Origin: Candidatus Microbacterium phytovorans
Lineage (GTDB): Bacteria; Actinomycetota; Actinomycetes; Actinomycetales; Microbacteriaceae
Length of the DNA: 64,000 nucleotides
Direction of reading: 5' to 3'
NCBI GenBank assembly: GCA_029202445.1
Contig: CP119321.1
Span: 558,001 to 622,000, forward strand
In this document: one piece after another, positions 52,430 through 62,201 of the stretch
Layout of the letters: each line of letters begins with the position of its first letter
Position numbering within the stretch: the first letter of the stretch is position 1
Notes under the pieces: generated by a model
The model's input: the letters and a program-made list of their open reading frames with translations, nothing else
What the model was told of the DNA's origin: nothing
Database searches by the model: none
Made by a program: the position numbers and the translations under genes

Positions 52430-53824
52430 ATGACCTCCGAACTGTCCCGGTCCGACGCCGTGCGCGCCGCTGCCGCCGATGCCGTCCCCGCCGCCCTCGC
52501 CGACCTCGGAGCCCTCGTCCGCATCCCGTCGATCGCATTTCCCGGCTTCGACCGCGCGGAGGTCTCGCGGAGTGCCTCCGCCGTCGAAGGGCTGCTGAAC
52601 GAGCTCGGGATCTTCGACCGCGTCGAGGTGAAGACCGCCGTGGTGCCGGCGACCGGCGAGGAGGGGATGCCGGCAGTGCTGGCCACCCGATCCGCGCGCA
52701 ACGGTCGACCCACGATCCTTCTCTACGCACACCACGACGTGCAGCCGGTGGGCGACGAGACGCTGTGGGAGTCTGCGCCTTTCGAGCCGACCGTGCGCGA
52801 CGGCCGGCTCTACGGTCGCGGCGCCGCCGACGACAAGGCGGGCGTCATGGCCCACGTCGGGGCCTTGCGCGCCCTGGTCGCCGCGCTCGGCACGGATTTC
52901 GACCTCGGCGTGAACTTGTTCATCGAGGGCGAGGAGGAGGCCGGCTCCGCATCGTTCGCGCAGTTCCTGCAGGACAACGCCGACGCGTTGCGCGCGGACG
53001 TCATCGTCGTCGCGGACTCCGGGAACTGGGATGCCGTCACCCCTGCCCTCACGGTCTCGCTGCGCGGCAACACACGGTTCACCCTGGGCGTGAAGACCCT
53101 CGATCACGCATCCCACTCCGGCATGTTCGGGGGAGCGGTGCCTGACGCGATGCTCGCGACCGTCAAGCTGCTGTCGACGCTGTGGGATGACGACGGTGCC
53201 GTCGCCGTGGCCGGGCTCACCGAGCGCGACGCGCCGACCCCGGACTACACCGAGGACACGCTGCGCAGTGAGGCCGGGCTGCCGGCGGGGGTCTCGCCGG
53301 TCGGACGCGGCACCATCCTGAGCCGCATCTGGAACAAGCCGTCGATCACCGTCACCGGCATCGACTTCCCGTCGGTCAAGAACGCGTCCAACACGCTCAC
53401 CCCCGAGTTGTCCGTCGTCATCAGTGCGCGTGTTGCTCCCGGTCAGCCGGCGGCCGAGGCGTTCGCCGCGATCGAGGCGCACCTCCGCGCCCACGCGCCG
53501 TTCGGCGCGGAGCTCACCTTCCGCGACGTCGACTCCGGAGACGCATTCCTGGTCGATACGAGCGGCTGGGCCGTCGAGAAGGCGCGCGACGCGTTGGCGA
53601 CCGGATACGGCGTGGACCCGGTCGACATCGGCGTCGGCGGCTCGATTCCCTTCATCGCGGATCTCGTGCGCGAGTTCCCGGGGGCGCAGATCCTGGTCAC
53701 CGGTGTCGAAGACCCTCACGCCCGCGCTCACAGCCCGAACGAGTCCCTGCATCTCGACACGTTCCGCCACGCCCTCATCTCGGAGGCGCTGCTGCTGGAG
53801 AGCCTCGACGCGACGGCGCTCTGA
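52430..53824 (+). CDS. M20-family dipeptidase
   Basis: 464 residues from ATG 52430. Zinc metallopeptidase: first ligand in LLYAHHDVQPVG, bridging Asp in YGRGAADDKAGVMAH, catalytic Glu pair in FIEGEEEAGS, later ligand Asp in VVADSGN, and the last His near DPHARAHSPNESLHLD. The dimerisation insert starts with SLRGNTRF. It cleaves dipeptides or similar amides in the cytosol; the exact substrate is open. Confidence 0.92.
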   Translation: MTSELSRSDAVRAAAADAVPAALADLGALVRIPSIAFPGFDRAEVSRSASAVEGLLNELGIFDRVEVKTAVVPATGEEGMPAVLATRSARNGRPTILLYAHHDVQPVGDETLWESAPFEPTVRDGRLYGRGAADDKAGVMAHVGALRALVAALGTDFDLGVNLFIEGEEEAGSASFAQFLQDNADALRADVIVVADSGNWDAVTPALTVSLRGNTRFTLGVKTLDHASHSGMFGGAVPDAMLATVKLLSTLWDDDGAVAVAGLTERDAPTPDYTEDTLRSEAGLPAGVSPVGRGTILSRIWNKPSITVTGIDFPSVKNASNTLTPELSVVISARVAPGQPAAEAFAAIEAHLRAHAPFGAELTFRDVDSGDAFLVDTSGWAVEKARDALATGYGVDPVDIGVGGSIPFIADLVREFPGAQILVTGVEDPHARAHSPNESLHLDTFRHALISEALLLESLDATAL

Positions 53825-53870
53825 GTCCCGCGGCTCGCCGCACGCCAGGCCGCGGATGCCGAGGAGGCGG

Positions 53871-53876
53871 TAGAAT
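53871..53876 (+). promoter_or_regulatory. -10 box of erpA
   Basis: TAGAAT, one of the best -10 matches here, about 60 bases before the ATG, with CAGGAGAG as RBS. Confidence 0.45.
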
Positions 53877-53936
53877 CGTGGCATCCGCCGTCCCGGCCCC
53901 TGAAGGGCACTGACGGCCCGACACTGCAGGAGAGTC

Positions 53937-54302
53937 ATGACCGACATCGCCACGTCGCCCGCCGCCGTCACGCCCGACCACGGCGTGGCACTGACCGATG
54001 CCGCCGCCGCGAAGGTGAAGAGTCTGCTGCACCAGGAGAACCGCGACGACCTGCGTCTGCGCGTCGCCGTGCAGCCCGGCGGATGCTCGGGGCTGATCTA
54101 CCAGCTCTACTTCGATGAGCGCTTCCTCGACGGCGACAAGGCCGTCGACTTCGACGGCGTCGAGGTCATCGTCGACGACATGTCGGTGCCGTATCTCGAC
54201 GGTGCGACGATCGACTTCAAGGACACGATCTCGGAGCAGGGGTTCACGATCGACAACCCCAACGCGGCGGGCAGCTGCGCCTGCGGCGACAGCTTCCACT
54301 GA
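53937..54302 (+). CDS. erpA: A-type iron-sulfur cluster carrier (ErpA/HesB family)
   Basis: 121 residues. The three ligand cysteines of the family are present: GGCSG in the middle and CACG near the C-terminus (GSCACGDSFH). It delivers Fe-S clusters to targets. It stands just before the cytochrome oxidase genes, in the same order as in mycobacteria (Rv2204c); the Rieske protein QcrA could be a client. Confidence 0.94.
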   Translation: MTDIATSPAAVTPDHGVALTDAAAAKVKSLLHQENRDDLRLRVAVQPGGCSGLIYQLYFDERFLDGDKAVDFDGVEVIVDDMSVPYLDGATIDFKDTISEQGFTIDNPNAAGSCACGDSFH

Positions 54303-54383
54303 CACCGGGCCAGGCGGCTGTGCGCCCCCTCCGAGAGTCGGGACATCCTGGGCGGATGGCCTGAATCGAGTGAGAGGTTGCCC

Positions 54384-54389
54384 TAGACT
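54384..54389 (+). promoter_or_regulatory. -10 box of the ctaCDF operon
   Basis: TAGACT, five bases before an in-frame GTG at 54395. The start at GTG 54428 is preferred because AAAGG precedes it and the signal peptide then has a normal length. Confidence 0.5.
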
Positions 54390-54427
54390 GGCAGGTGTTC
54401 GACCTTCATGACCCCGAAAGGTGCACC

Positions 54428-55327
54428 GTGCGCGTCAAACGTCGCCTCCGCTGGGCCGTCATCCCCTTGGGACTCGCCACGGCGATCACCCTTGCGGCAT
54501 GCACTCCGACCGAGCTGAACGGCTTCCTCCCGGGGTTCACCGACGACGGGACTCAGGCGACCAACCGCACCGAGATGGTCTCCGGACTCTGGGTCAACTC
54601 CTGGATCGTGCTCCTCGTCGTGGGCGTCATCACGTGGGCGCTCATGGGCTTCGCGGCGGTCGCGTACCGTCGGCGCAAGGGCCAGACGGGACTCCCCGTT
54701 CAGATGCGCTACAACATGCCGATCGAGATCTTCTACACGATCGTGCCGCTCATCCTGGTGATCGGATTCTTCGCGTTCACGGCTCGTGATCAGGCCATCC
54801 TCGAGACCCAGTACGACGACCCGGACGTCTGCATCACAGCGATCGGCAAGCAGTGGGCCTGGGACTTCCAGTACACCGAGAGCGACTGCGAGCAGGCCGA
54901 CGACGCCGTCTGGTCGATGGGTGTCCAGGCGCAGACCGACCCGCAGGGCAACATCACCAGCGAGCTGCCCACCCTCTACCTCCCGGTCGACCAGGAGGTG
55001 AAGATCAAGCTCGTCTCTCGCGACGTCATCCACTCCTTCTGGATCATCGACTTCCTCTACAAGAAGGACATGTACATCGGGAAGGACAACTACTGGTCGT
55101 TCACCCCGACGCGTGTCGGCGAGTACGACGGCAAGTGCGCCGAGCTCTGCGGCCAGTACCACTCGATGATGCTGTTCAAGGTGAAGGTGGTCGAGCAGGC
55201 CGAGTACGACGCGTACCTCGCATCGCTGCGGGATGCCGGTCAGACCGGTGACATCAACGACGCCTACGACCGCCTGCAGAATCTGCCGGGCACGGGCGCG
55301 CAGACCGACTCCGAGGGAGACCACTGA
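54428..55327 (+). CDS. ctaC: cytochrome c oxidase subunit II
   Basis: 299 residues from GTG 54428. Lipoprotein signal with lipobox LAAC, then two membrane helices ([25 protein letters not shown] and [19 protein letters not shown]). The cupredoxin domain has DVIHSFW and the CuA motif [12 protein letters not shown] (Cys, Cys, His, Met). It receives electrons from the bc1 complex and passes them to CtaD. The stop overlaps the ctaD start (ATGA). Confidence 0.97.
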   Translation: MRVKRRLRWAVIPLGLATAITLAACTPTELNGFLPGFTDDGTQATNRTEMVSGLWVNSWIVLLVVGVITWALMGFAAVAYRRRKGQTGLPVQMRYNMPIEIFYTIVPLILVIGFFAFTARDQAILETQYDDPDVCITAIGKQWAWDFQYTESDCEQADDAVWSMGVQAQTDPQGNITSELPTLYLPVDQEVKIKLVSRDVIHSFWIIDFLYKKDMYIGKDNYWSFTPTRVGEYDGKCAELCGQYHSMMLFKVKVVEQAEYDAYLASLRDAGQTGDINDAYDRLQNLPGTGAQTDSEGDH

Positions 55328-57090
55328 TGGCGACGACGCTTCCGCTCCAGGGCGAGACGTACGGCCGTCCGTCCACTCTGCCGCCGCGTCAAGCAGCTCT
55401 CCTGAGCGCATCGCGCGTGGAGGAGAAGGGCAACGTGATCGTCAAGTGGATCACGTCGACCGACCACAAGACGATCGGGTACATGTACCTCATCGCCTCC
55501 GTGCTCTTCTTCCTGCTCGGCGGTGTGATGGCGCTGATCATCCGCGCCGAGCTCTTCGAGCCGGGTATGCAGGTCATCCCGACGAAGGATCAGTACAACC
55601 AGCTGTTCACGATGCACGGCACGATCATGCTGCTGATGTTCGCGACGCCGCTGTTCGCGGGCTTCGCGAACGCCATCCTGCCGCTGCAGCTGGGCGCCCC
55701 TGACGTCGCATTCCCGCGCCTCAACGCCTTCGCGCTGTGGCTGTTCATCTTCGGCTCGCTCATCGCGATCGCCGGCTTCCTCACCCCGCAGGGTGCCGCC
55801 GCCTTCGGCTGGTTCGCGTACCAGCCGCTCGCCAACGCGAGTTTCTCGCCCGGCGCCGGCGGAAACCTCTGGATGCTCGGACTCGGCATGAGCGGTTTCG
55901 GCACCATCCTCGGTGCGGTGAACTTCGTCACGACGATCATCACGATGCGCGCACCGGGTATGACGATGTGGCGTCTGCCGATCTTCTCGTGGAACACCCT
56001 CGTCACGAGCATCCTCGTGCTGATGGCCTTCCCGGTGCTGGCGGCAGCGATCTTCGCCGCCGCGGCAGACCGTGTGCTCGGGGCCCACATCTACGACCCC
56101 GCCAACGGCGGCGTGCTGCTGTGGCAGCACCTGTTCTGGTTCTTCGGTCACCCTGAGGTGTACATCATCGCGCTGCCGTTCTTCGGCATCGTTTCGGAGA
56201 TCTTCCCGGTGTTCAGCCGGAAGCCGATCTTCGGATACAAGACGCTGGTCTATGCGACCATCGCGATCGCCGCGCTGTCGGTCTCGGTGTGGGCGCACCA
56301 CATGTACGTCACGGGCGCCGTCCTGCTTCCGTTCTTCGCGCTCATGACGATGCTCATCGCGGTGCCTACCGGCGTGAAGATCTTCAACTGGATCGGCACG
56401 CTGTGGCGAGGTTCGGTCACGTTCGAGACGCCGATGGTGTTCTCGCTGGGCTTCCTCGTGTCGTTCGTGTTCGGTGGTCTCACCGGCGTCATCCTGGCGT
56501 CGCCTCCGCTGACGTTCCACACGTCCGACTCCTACTTCGTCGTCGCGCACTTCCACTACGTCGTTTTCGGCACGGTCGTGTTCGCCATGTTCGCCGGGTT
56601 CTACTTCTGGTGGCCGAAGTGGACCGGGCGCATGTTGAACGAGCGCCTCGGCATGGTGCACTTCTGGATGCTCTTCGTCGGCTTCCACATGACGTTCCTC
56701 ATCCAGCATTGGCTGGGAGTAGACGGCATGGTGCGTCGCTACGCCGACTATTCGGCCGCGGACGGCTGGACGCTCGGCAACCAGGTTTCCACCGTCGGCG
56801 CCATGATCCTCGGCGCCTCGATGATCCCGTTCTTCCTCAATGTGTGGCTCACGTCGCGCACGGCACCGAAGGTGACCGTGAACGACCCGTGGGGCTACGG
56901 AGCGTCGCTCGAATGGGCGACGAGCTGCCCCCCGCCTCGACACAACTTCACGTCGATTCCGCGCATCCGCAGCGAGCGCCCCGCGTTCGACCTGAATCAC
57001 CCCGAAGCGGGTATCCCGGTGGGAGTCGGTCCGGCCAAGGATGCACCCGATGCGCCCGTCGTCGACCTCGCCGAGGGAGAGGTGAAGTAA
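55327..57090 (+). CDS. ctaD: cytochrome c oxidase subunit I
   Basis: 587 residues. Twelve membrane helices of an aa3-type haem-copper oxidase: [12 protein letters not shown] (haem ligand His), [22 protein letters not shown] (CuB His with the cross-linked Tyr), [11 protein letters not shown] (CuB His pair) and [11 protein letters not shown] (haem a and a3 ligands). It reduces oxygen and pumps protons. The N-terminal ~35 residues are a cytosolic extension. Confidence 0.98.
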   Translation: MATTLPLQGETYGRPSTLPPRQAALLSASRVEEKGNVIVKWITSTDHKTIGYMYLIASVLFFLLGGVMALIIRAELFEPGMQVIPTKDQYNQLFTMHGTIMLLMFATPLFAGFANAILPLQLGAPDVAFPRLNAFALWLFIFGSLIAIAGFLTPQGAAAFGWFAYQPLANASFSPGAGGNLWMLGLGMSGFGTILGAVNFVTTIITMRAPGMTMWRLPIFSWNTLVTSILVLMAFPVLAAAIFAAAADRVLGAHIYDPANGGVLLWQHLFWFFGHPEVYIIALPFFGIVSEIFPVFSRKPIFGYKTLVYATIAIAALSVSVWAHHMYVTGAVLLPFFALMTMLIAVPTGVKIFNWIGTLWRGSVTFETPMVFSLGFLVSFVFGGLTGVILASPPLTFHTSDSYFVVAHFHYVVFGTVVFAMFAGFYFWWPKWTGRMLNERLGMVHFWMLFVGFHMTFLIQHWLGVDGMVRRYADYSAADGWTLGNQVSTVGAMILGASMIPFFLNVWLTSRTAPKVTVNDPWGYGASLEWATSCPPPRHNFTSIPRIRSERPAFDLNHPEAGIPVGVGPAKDAPDAPVVDLAEGEVK

Positions 57091-57525
57091 GTGAAGACCA
57101 ACGTCAACCTGTGGTGGATCCTCGCCGCCTTCTTCCTCCTGTGCGCCGTCCTGTACACCGGATGGAACATCATCGAGCACTCCAGCCTCCCGTGGTACAA
57201 CGCCATCGAGTGGGTGGGATCGACCGCGCTGCTGTTCACGGTCTTCATGGCCGCGATGATCGCGTTCTACGTTCACCGCGTCCACCGCGCGCAGCGGGGC
57301 GCGCTTCCTGAGGACACCCTCACGGCCGACATCGACGACGGTGACCCGGAGCTCGGTGAGTTCAGCCCGTGGTCGTGGTGGCCGCTCGTGCTCGCGTTCT
57401 CGGCCGCACTGGCGATCGTCGGCCTGGCCGTAGGCACGTTCCTGCTCCCCATCGGTGTGGCCGTCTTCGTCGTGGCCATCGTCGGCTGGGTCTACGAGTA
57501 CTACCGCGGCTACTTCGCGCGCTGA
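57091..57525 (+). CDS. ctaF: cytochrome c oxidase subunit IV, actinobacterial type
   Basis: 144 residues. GTG start directly after the ctaD stop. Four membrane helices (NLWWILAAFFLLCAVLYTGW, VGSTALLFTVFMAAMIAFYV, WPLVLAFSAALAIVGLAVG, LLPIGVAVFVVAIVGWVYEYY). Matches the CtaF family known only from actinobacteria, a structural subunit of the aa3 oxidase in the bc1-aa3 supercomplex. Confidence 0.95.
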   Translation: MKTNVNLWWILAAFFLLCAVLYTGWNIIEHSSLPWYNAIEWVGSTALLFTVFMAAMIAFYVHRVHRAQRGALPEDTLTADIDDGDPELGEFSPWSWWPLVLAFSAALAIVGLAVGTFLLPIGVAVFVVAIVGWVYEYYRGYFAR

Positions 57526-57529
57526 TCGA

Positions 57530-58324
57530 ATGACGTTCCGGCTCCAGGCCGGCGTATGGTCGGACAGAGGTCCGCACCGAGACGCCAACCAGGACGCTGC
57601 CTTCGTGGCATCCTGGGGCGCGGCAGTCGCCGATGGCGTCGGCGGCGGGCCGGCGGGTGATCTGGCGTCGGCAGCGCTCGTCCATCGGCTGGTCTCCGGC
57701 GGAAGCGATGTGAGAGATGCCGACGAGCTCGAACGCAGGCTCCATGGAGCAAACGGAGAGCTCGCGGCTCACGTGCGGCGAGACCCTGGCCTGGCAGGCA
57801 TGGCGACGACGTTCACGGGCATCTGGTTCGACCGGAGCGGGGGACTGCTGCTCGCGCACACGGGCGACTCCCGCGCCTATCTGCTCCGTGGCGGGCACCT
57901 TATCCGTCAGACCCGTGACGACTCCTACGTCCAGACCCTGGTGGATCAGGGCATCGTGAGCGCTGAGGATGCCATGCACCATCCGCGCCGGAACATCATC
58001 ACCGCCTCCCTGCGGGGAGACGCGGACGACGTCGTGCGCGTGACGGAACGAGTGCCGGTCGCCGCCGATCGGTGGCTGCTCTGCACGGACGGCGTGAGCG
58101 ACTATCTTCCCGATGAGGTGATCACGGATATCCTCCGCACGGATTCCGACGCTGAGCTCACGGCGCGCAACCTCGTGGACGCGGCGCTCGAAGCCGGCTC
58201 CCGTGACAACGTCACCGCTGTCGTCTGCGACGTGCGCAGGGGAGTGCCTGACGCGGAGGAGCCGGTGTGGGCGGGCGCTGCGGCCGAAGGGTTCGCCGTC
58301 GATCTCGCGGGTCTGACCGGCTGA
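57530..58324 (+). CDS. PPM/PP2C-family Ser/Thr protein phosphatase
   Basis: 264 residues from ATG 57530, four bases after ctaF. Metal-binding motifs in order: RDANQDAAF, VADGVGGGPAGDLAS, LLAHTGDSRAYLLR, LLCTDGVSDYLP and SRDNVTAVV. All metal-ligating aspartates are present. There is no membrane helix, so it is a soluble single-domain enzyme, unlike PstP. It may oppose the PASTA kinase. Its place at the junction of the ctaCDF and qcr genes suggests co-expression with the oxidase. Confidence 0.92.
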   Translation: MTFRLQAGVWSDRGPHRDANQDAAFVASWGAAVADGVGGGPAGDLASAALVHRLVSGGSDVRDADELERRLHGANGELAAHVRRDPGLAGMATTFTGIWFDRSGGLLLAHTGDSRAYLLRGGHLIRQTRDDSYVQTLVDQGIVSAEDAMHHPRRNIITASLRGDADDVVRVTERVPVAADRWLLCTDGVSDYLPDEVITDILRTDSDAELTARNLVDAALEAGSRDNVTAVVCDVRRGVPDAEEPVWAGAAAEGFAVDLAGLTG

Positions 58325-58376
58325 CCCGCACGCATGTAGGGAGCGGATGTCGGCGCCCCGACACTCGCTCCTGAAT

Positions 58377-58428
58377 GACGAGAGCGGCGAGGCTCGACCT
58401 TTCCGGTCGTCGCCTCGCCGCTCTCGTC
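58377..58428. terminator. large bidirectional hairpin terminator
   Basis: A perfect 17-bp inverted repeat (58377-58393 against 58412-58428), with an inner CGACC/GGTCG pairing in the loop. It separates the converging phosphatase and qcrB genes. Confidence 0.88.
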
Positions 58429-58435
58429 GTCGGCG

Positions 58436-60262
58436 TCAGTCGGACGTGGGCTTCTTCTTGCTCTTCTTGCCCTCGTCGTCGTCCGGAATGATGACGTTCG
58501 ACGGACGGTTCGCCGTCTCGCCGTTGTGTCCGTCATCGATCGGGTGAAGCGGGGCGTCGGGAACTCCGGCGCGCTCGTGGGCGCCCTGGAGTTCGGCGGC
58601 TTCCTCTTCGGCGATGTGCTCGAGCGTGTGGTGCTGATGTGCACGCGCCTCGTCGATGTCGGCCTGCGTCAGCGGAACGAGTCGGTCCTCGAAGAACCAG
58701 CGCGAGATTGCCGAACGCAGGTTCTGGTGCCAGGCGATGCGCCCGCGGTCGTCCGGGCGGACGACGAGAGGCGCGTTCGTCTCGAAGTCGACGAGCTTGA
58801 CGAGCTCGTACTCGTCGACGGGCTGGTGGACCTCGATGTACTCGCCGCCCGGCAGTCGGACGATGCGCCCGGACTCGTAGCCGTGCAGCGCGATCTCACG
58901 ATCCTTCTTCTGAAGAGCGAGAGCGATGCGCTTCGTGATGAAGTACCCGAACACGGGGCCGATGATGAGGAGTGCCTGCAGCGCGTGGATGACGCCTTCC
59001 ATCGTGAGGTGGAAGTGGGTCGCGATGATGTCCGACGACGCCGCCGCCCACAGCACGGCGTAGAAGATCACTCCGGCGACGCCGATGGCGGTACGGGTGG
59101 GTGCGTGACGTGGACGCTGAGCGATGTGGTGCTCGCGCTTGTCGCCCGTGATCCACGCCTCGATGAACGGGTAGAGCATCACCAAGACGATGAACAGGCC
59201 CAGACCGCCAAGGGGGATCAGGATGTTGAACGACCACGTGCGGTCGAGCAACACGAACTCCAGGTGCGGCGGCACGAGACGCAGCGCACCGTCGGCGAAG
59301 CCGATGTACCAGTCGGGCTGTGTTCCCGCCGAAACCGGGGAGGGGTCGTACGGCCCGTAGTTCCAGATCGGGTTGATCGTGAACAGCGAAGCGATCAGCA
59401 CGATCACGCCGAAGGTGATGAAGAAGAAGCCGCCCATCTTGGACATGTAGACCGGCATCATCGGGTAGCCCACGACGTTGCTGTTCGTGCGACCGGGGCC
59501 GGCGAACTGCGTGTGCTTGTTGACGATCATGAGCATGAGGTGCACCGCGAGCAGCGCGACCAGGATCGCCGGCAGCAGGAGGATGTGCAGCACATAGAGT
59601 CGGCCGACGATGTCGGTGCCGGGGAACTCGCCGCCGAACAGGAGGAACGAGGTCCATGTGCCGATCAGCGGGATGCCCTTGATCATGCCGTCGATGATGC
59701 GGAGGCCGTTGCCCGACAGCAGGTCGTCGGGGAGGGAGTAGCCGGTGAAGCCCTCGCCCATGGCGAGGATGAACAGCACGAAGCCGATCACCCAGTTGAG
59801 CTCACGCGGCTTGCGGAACGCACCCGTGAAGAACACGCGCAGCATGTGCACGCCGATGCCCGCGACGAACACGAGCGCGGCCCAGTGGTGGATCTGGCGC
59901 ACCAGGAGGCCGCCACGAATGTCGAAGGACAGCCGGAGCGTCGAGTCGAGCGCCGCAGACATCTCGACGCCGACCATCGGCAGGTAGGCGCCTTCGTAGT
60001 GGGTCTCGACCATGGACGCCTGGAAGAAGAACGTCAGGAACGTGCCCGAGAGCAGCACGACGACGAAGCTCCACAGCGCGATCTCACCGAGCATGAACGA
60101 CCAGTGATCGGGGAAGATCTTGCGGCCGAGCTCCTTGACGAGACCCGACATGCTCGTGCGCTCGTCGATGTAGTTCGCGGCGCCGGCGACGAATCGACCG
60201 CCGAGAGGCTTCTCAGCCTGCGACTTCTCCGTCGGTGTCTGGTTGACGGTCGCGGTGCTCAA
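58436..60262 (-). CDS. qcrB: menaquinol-cytochrome c reductase cytochrome b subunit
   Basis: 608 residues from TTG 60262, overlapping the qcrA stop by four bases; GGGAG lies six bases upstream. Eight membrane helices. Haem b ligands in RQIHHWAALVFVAGIGVHMLRVF and LLPAILVALLAVHLMLMIVNKH; the Qo motif reads PDWYIGFADG where PEW is usual. A charged C-terminal extension (~110 residues) ends in KKSKKKPTSD and probably contacts supercomplex partners. Confidence 0.96.
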   Translation of the reverse strand: MSTATVNQTPTEKSQAEKPLGGRFVAGAANYIDERTSMSGLVKELGRKIFPDHWSFMLGEIALWSFVVVLLSGTFLTFFFQASMVETHYEGAYLPMVGVEMSAALDSTLRLSFDIRGGLLVRQIHHWAALVFVAGIGVHMLRVFFTGAFRKPRELNWVIGFVLFILAMGEGFTGYSLPDDLLSGNGLRIIDGMIKGIPLIGTWTSFLLFGGEFPGTDIVGRLYVLHILLLPAILVALLAVHLMLMIVNKHTQFAGPGRTNSNVVGYPMMPVYMSKMGGFFFITFGVIVLIASLFTINPIWNYGPYDPSPVSAGTQPDWYIGFADGALRLVPPHLEFVLLDRTWSFNILIPLGGLGLFIVLVMLYPFIEAWITGDKREHHIAQRPRHAPTRTAIGVAGVIFYAVLWAAASSDIIATHFHLTMEGVIHALQALLIIGPVFGYFITKRIALALQKKDREIALHGYESGRIVRLPGGEYIEVHQPVDEYELVKLVDFETNAPLVVRPDDRGRIAWHQNLRSAISRWFFEDRLVPLTQADIDEARAHQHHTLEHIAEEEAAELQGAHERAGVPDAPLHPIDDGHNGETANRPSNVIIPDDDEGKKSKKKPTSD

Positions 60263-61338
60263 TGGCGCTCCCAGAAGCTCGGGCCGACAGGTTCGTTGAA
60301 GTCGCTCTGCGCGATCAGGTAACCCTCGTCGTCGACGGTGATCGGCAGCTGCGGCAGCGGGCGGGCGGCGGGTCCGAAGATCACGGCTGCCGAGCGCGAC
60401 ACGTCGAACTGCGACTGGTGGCAGGGGCACAGGAGATGGTGCGTCTGCTGCTCGTATAGGGCGACCGGGCAACCCACGTGGGTGCACACCTTCGAGTACG
60501 CGACGATGCCGTCGTAGGCCCACTCCAGGTTGTTGTGCTCGGCGGGGAGCTGCTCGGGCAGCAGGCGCATCAGAAGGACGATGGCCTTGGCCTTCTCCTC
60601 GAGGTAGCCCTCGTGGTGGCTCAGCTCGGCGAGCGGCTCAGGGATGACGTGAACCGCGGAGCCCAGCGTGAGGTCGGCGGCGCGGATCGGCTCGCCGCTG
60701 GGGTCGTGCGCGAGGCGCATTCCCTTCTTCCACATGGTGTGGCTGAGGAGAGCGACGGGGTCGCCCGCGATCGGGTTCTCCTCCGAGCTCTCCGGCGCGA
60801 GGCCACGGAACAGCACGATGCCCGGAGCGACGGATGCCACGAGGGCCGCGATCAGCGAGTTGCGGATGACGGCGCGACGGCCGAATCCCGATTCTTCGTT
60901 GGCGTCGCGGAACGCCTGGATGGCGCCCTCGCGGGTGACGTCGCGGCCACGGGTGGCGTGTCGGGGCTCGATGTACTCCTTGTCCGACATCACCGCCTTC
61001 GACCAGTGGATCGCGCCGACCCCCAGCGCGAAGAGCGCCAGGGCGATGCCGAGTCCGATGAAGAGGTTGTTGTGCCGGATGTCGATGATCTGGCCGCTCT
61101 CGATCGGGAAGAGCATGTAGGCGGCGACCGCCCAGATGCTCCCGGCGAGCGACAGATAGAAGAGCGTGTAGACCGTGCGCACGGCGCGCTTCATGGCGGC
61201 CGGGTCCTTGTCGGTCGTGCGCGCCCGGTGCGGCGGCAGACCGGGGTTCTGCACGGGGTCGGGAACCGCGACCGCGAGCCCCGGAGACGGCTTCCATGAA
61301 GCCCTCTCGTGCTCGAGCGCGTCTTCCTCGTGTGCCAT
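60259..61338 (-). CDS. qcrA: Rieske iron-sulfur subunit of the bc1 complex
   Basis: 359 residues (GAGGAG upstream). Three N-terminal membrane helices, the actinobacterial arrangement, including VYTLFYLSLAGSIWAVAAYMLF, FIGLGIALALFALGVGAIHW and SLIAALVASVAPGIVLF. The C-terminal Rieske fold has CTHVGC and CPCHQSQFD, giving two Cys and two His ligands to the 2Fe-2S cluster plus the disulphide pair. A twin-Arg-like RRAVIRNS precedes the third helix. Confidence 0.97.
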   Translation of the reverse strand: MAHEEDALEHERASWKPSPGLAVAVPDPVQNPGLPPHRARTTDKDPAAMKRAVRTVYTLFYLSLAGSIWAVAAYMLFPIESGQIIDIRHNNLFIGLGIALALFALGVGAIHWSKAVMSDKEYIEPRHATRGRDVTREGAIQAFRDANEESGFGRRAVIRNSLIAALVASVAPGIVLFRGLAPESSEENPIAGDPVALLSHTMWKKGMRLAHDPSGEPIRAADLTLGSAVHVIPEPLAELSHHEGYLEEKAKAIVLLMRLLPEQLPAEHNNLEWAYDGIVAYSKVCTHVGCPVALYEQQTHHLLCPCHQSQFDVSRSAAVIFGPAARPLPQLPITVDDEGYLIAQSDFNEPVGPSFWERH

Positions 61339-61375
61339 GGTGCTCCTCGTACGTTCCGTCAGTGAAGTGTGTCGA

Positions 61376-62179
61376 TCAGTTCGACTTCGCCGTGATCCAC
61401 ACGGTGAGAGCGATCAGTGCGCCGATGCCGAAGATCCAGATGAACAGGCCCTCGGACACCGGACCGAGCGAGCCGAGCGAGAAGCCGCCCGCAGACTCGT
61501 TCTGCTGCATCCACATCAGCGCGGAGATGATGTCGCGCTTCTCGTCCGTGGTCAGGGTCATGTCGTTGAACACCGGCATGTTCTGCGGGCCGGTGACCAT
61601 GGCCGCATAGATGTGCAGCGGGCTGGTGCTCGTGAGGGCGGGAGCGTACTTGCCCTCCGTCAAAGCGCCACCGGCTGCGGCGACGTTGTGGCACATCGCG
61701 CAGTTGATGCGGAAGAGCTCGGCGCCGTTGGCGACGTTCCCTCCGCCGTCGAGGATCGATTCGGCGGGATAGGTCGGACCGGGAGAGGTCGACTGCACCC
61801 ACGCGGCGATCGCCTTGATCTGGTCCTCGGTGAACTGGACCGGCTTCTGCGGCGCCTGCGGACCCTGCATCTGGAGGGGCATGCGACCCGTGGACATCTG
61901 GAACTCGACGGCCAGCTCGCCGACGCCGTACAGCGCCGGACCGTCGGGCGTGCCCTCCATGTTCAGGCCGTGGCACGTGGCGCAGTTGGCCTGGAAAAGC
62001 TTCTTGCCGTCTTCGACCGTGAGGGTCGACGTGGTGGCGGAGGACGGCTCGGTGGCGGCCATGGCGGCGGACGCGCCGGCGTAGACACCGCCGCTGACGA
62101 GCAGGCCGATGCCGATGAGGGCGGCGGCTGCCCAGGTGCTGCGGCGACCGGTGCGACGGCGCGCTGTCTTGGATGCCAT
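61376..62179 (-). CDS. qcrC: di-haem cytochrome c subunit of the bc1 complex
   Basis: 267 residues. An N-terminal signal anchor (STWAAAALIGIGLLVSGGVYAG), two cytochrome c domains with CATCH and CAMCH haem sites, and a C-terminal membrane helix (GLFIWIFGIGALIALTVWI). The two fused domains replace a separate cytochrome c and pass electrons directly to CtaC in the supercomplex. Confidence 0.97.
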   Translation of the reverse strand: MASKTARRRTGRRSTWAAAALIGIGLLVSGGVYAGASAAMAATEPSSATTSTLTVEDGKKLFQANCATCHGLNMEGTPDGPALYGVGELAVEFQMSTGRMPLQMQGPQAPQKPVQFTEDQIKAIAAWVQSTSPGPTYPAESILDGGGNVANGAELFRINCAMCHNVAAAGGALTEGKYAPALTSTSPLHIYAAMVTGPQNMPVFNDMTLTTDEKRDIISALMWMQQNESAGGFSLGSLGPVSEGLFIWIFGIGALIALTVWITAKSN

Positions 62180-62201
62180 GGAGGTACTCAGCTCCGCTCT
62201 C

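Noticed and set aside
55264..57588. A minus-strand open frame of over 770 codons opposite ctaD/ctaF
   Set aside because: Mirror of the oxidase genes; hydrophilic low-complexity product without motifs.
58526..60322. A plus-strand open frame of about 600 codons opposite qcrB
   Set aside because: Mirror frame of a clear cytochrome b gene.
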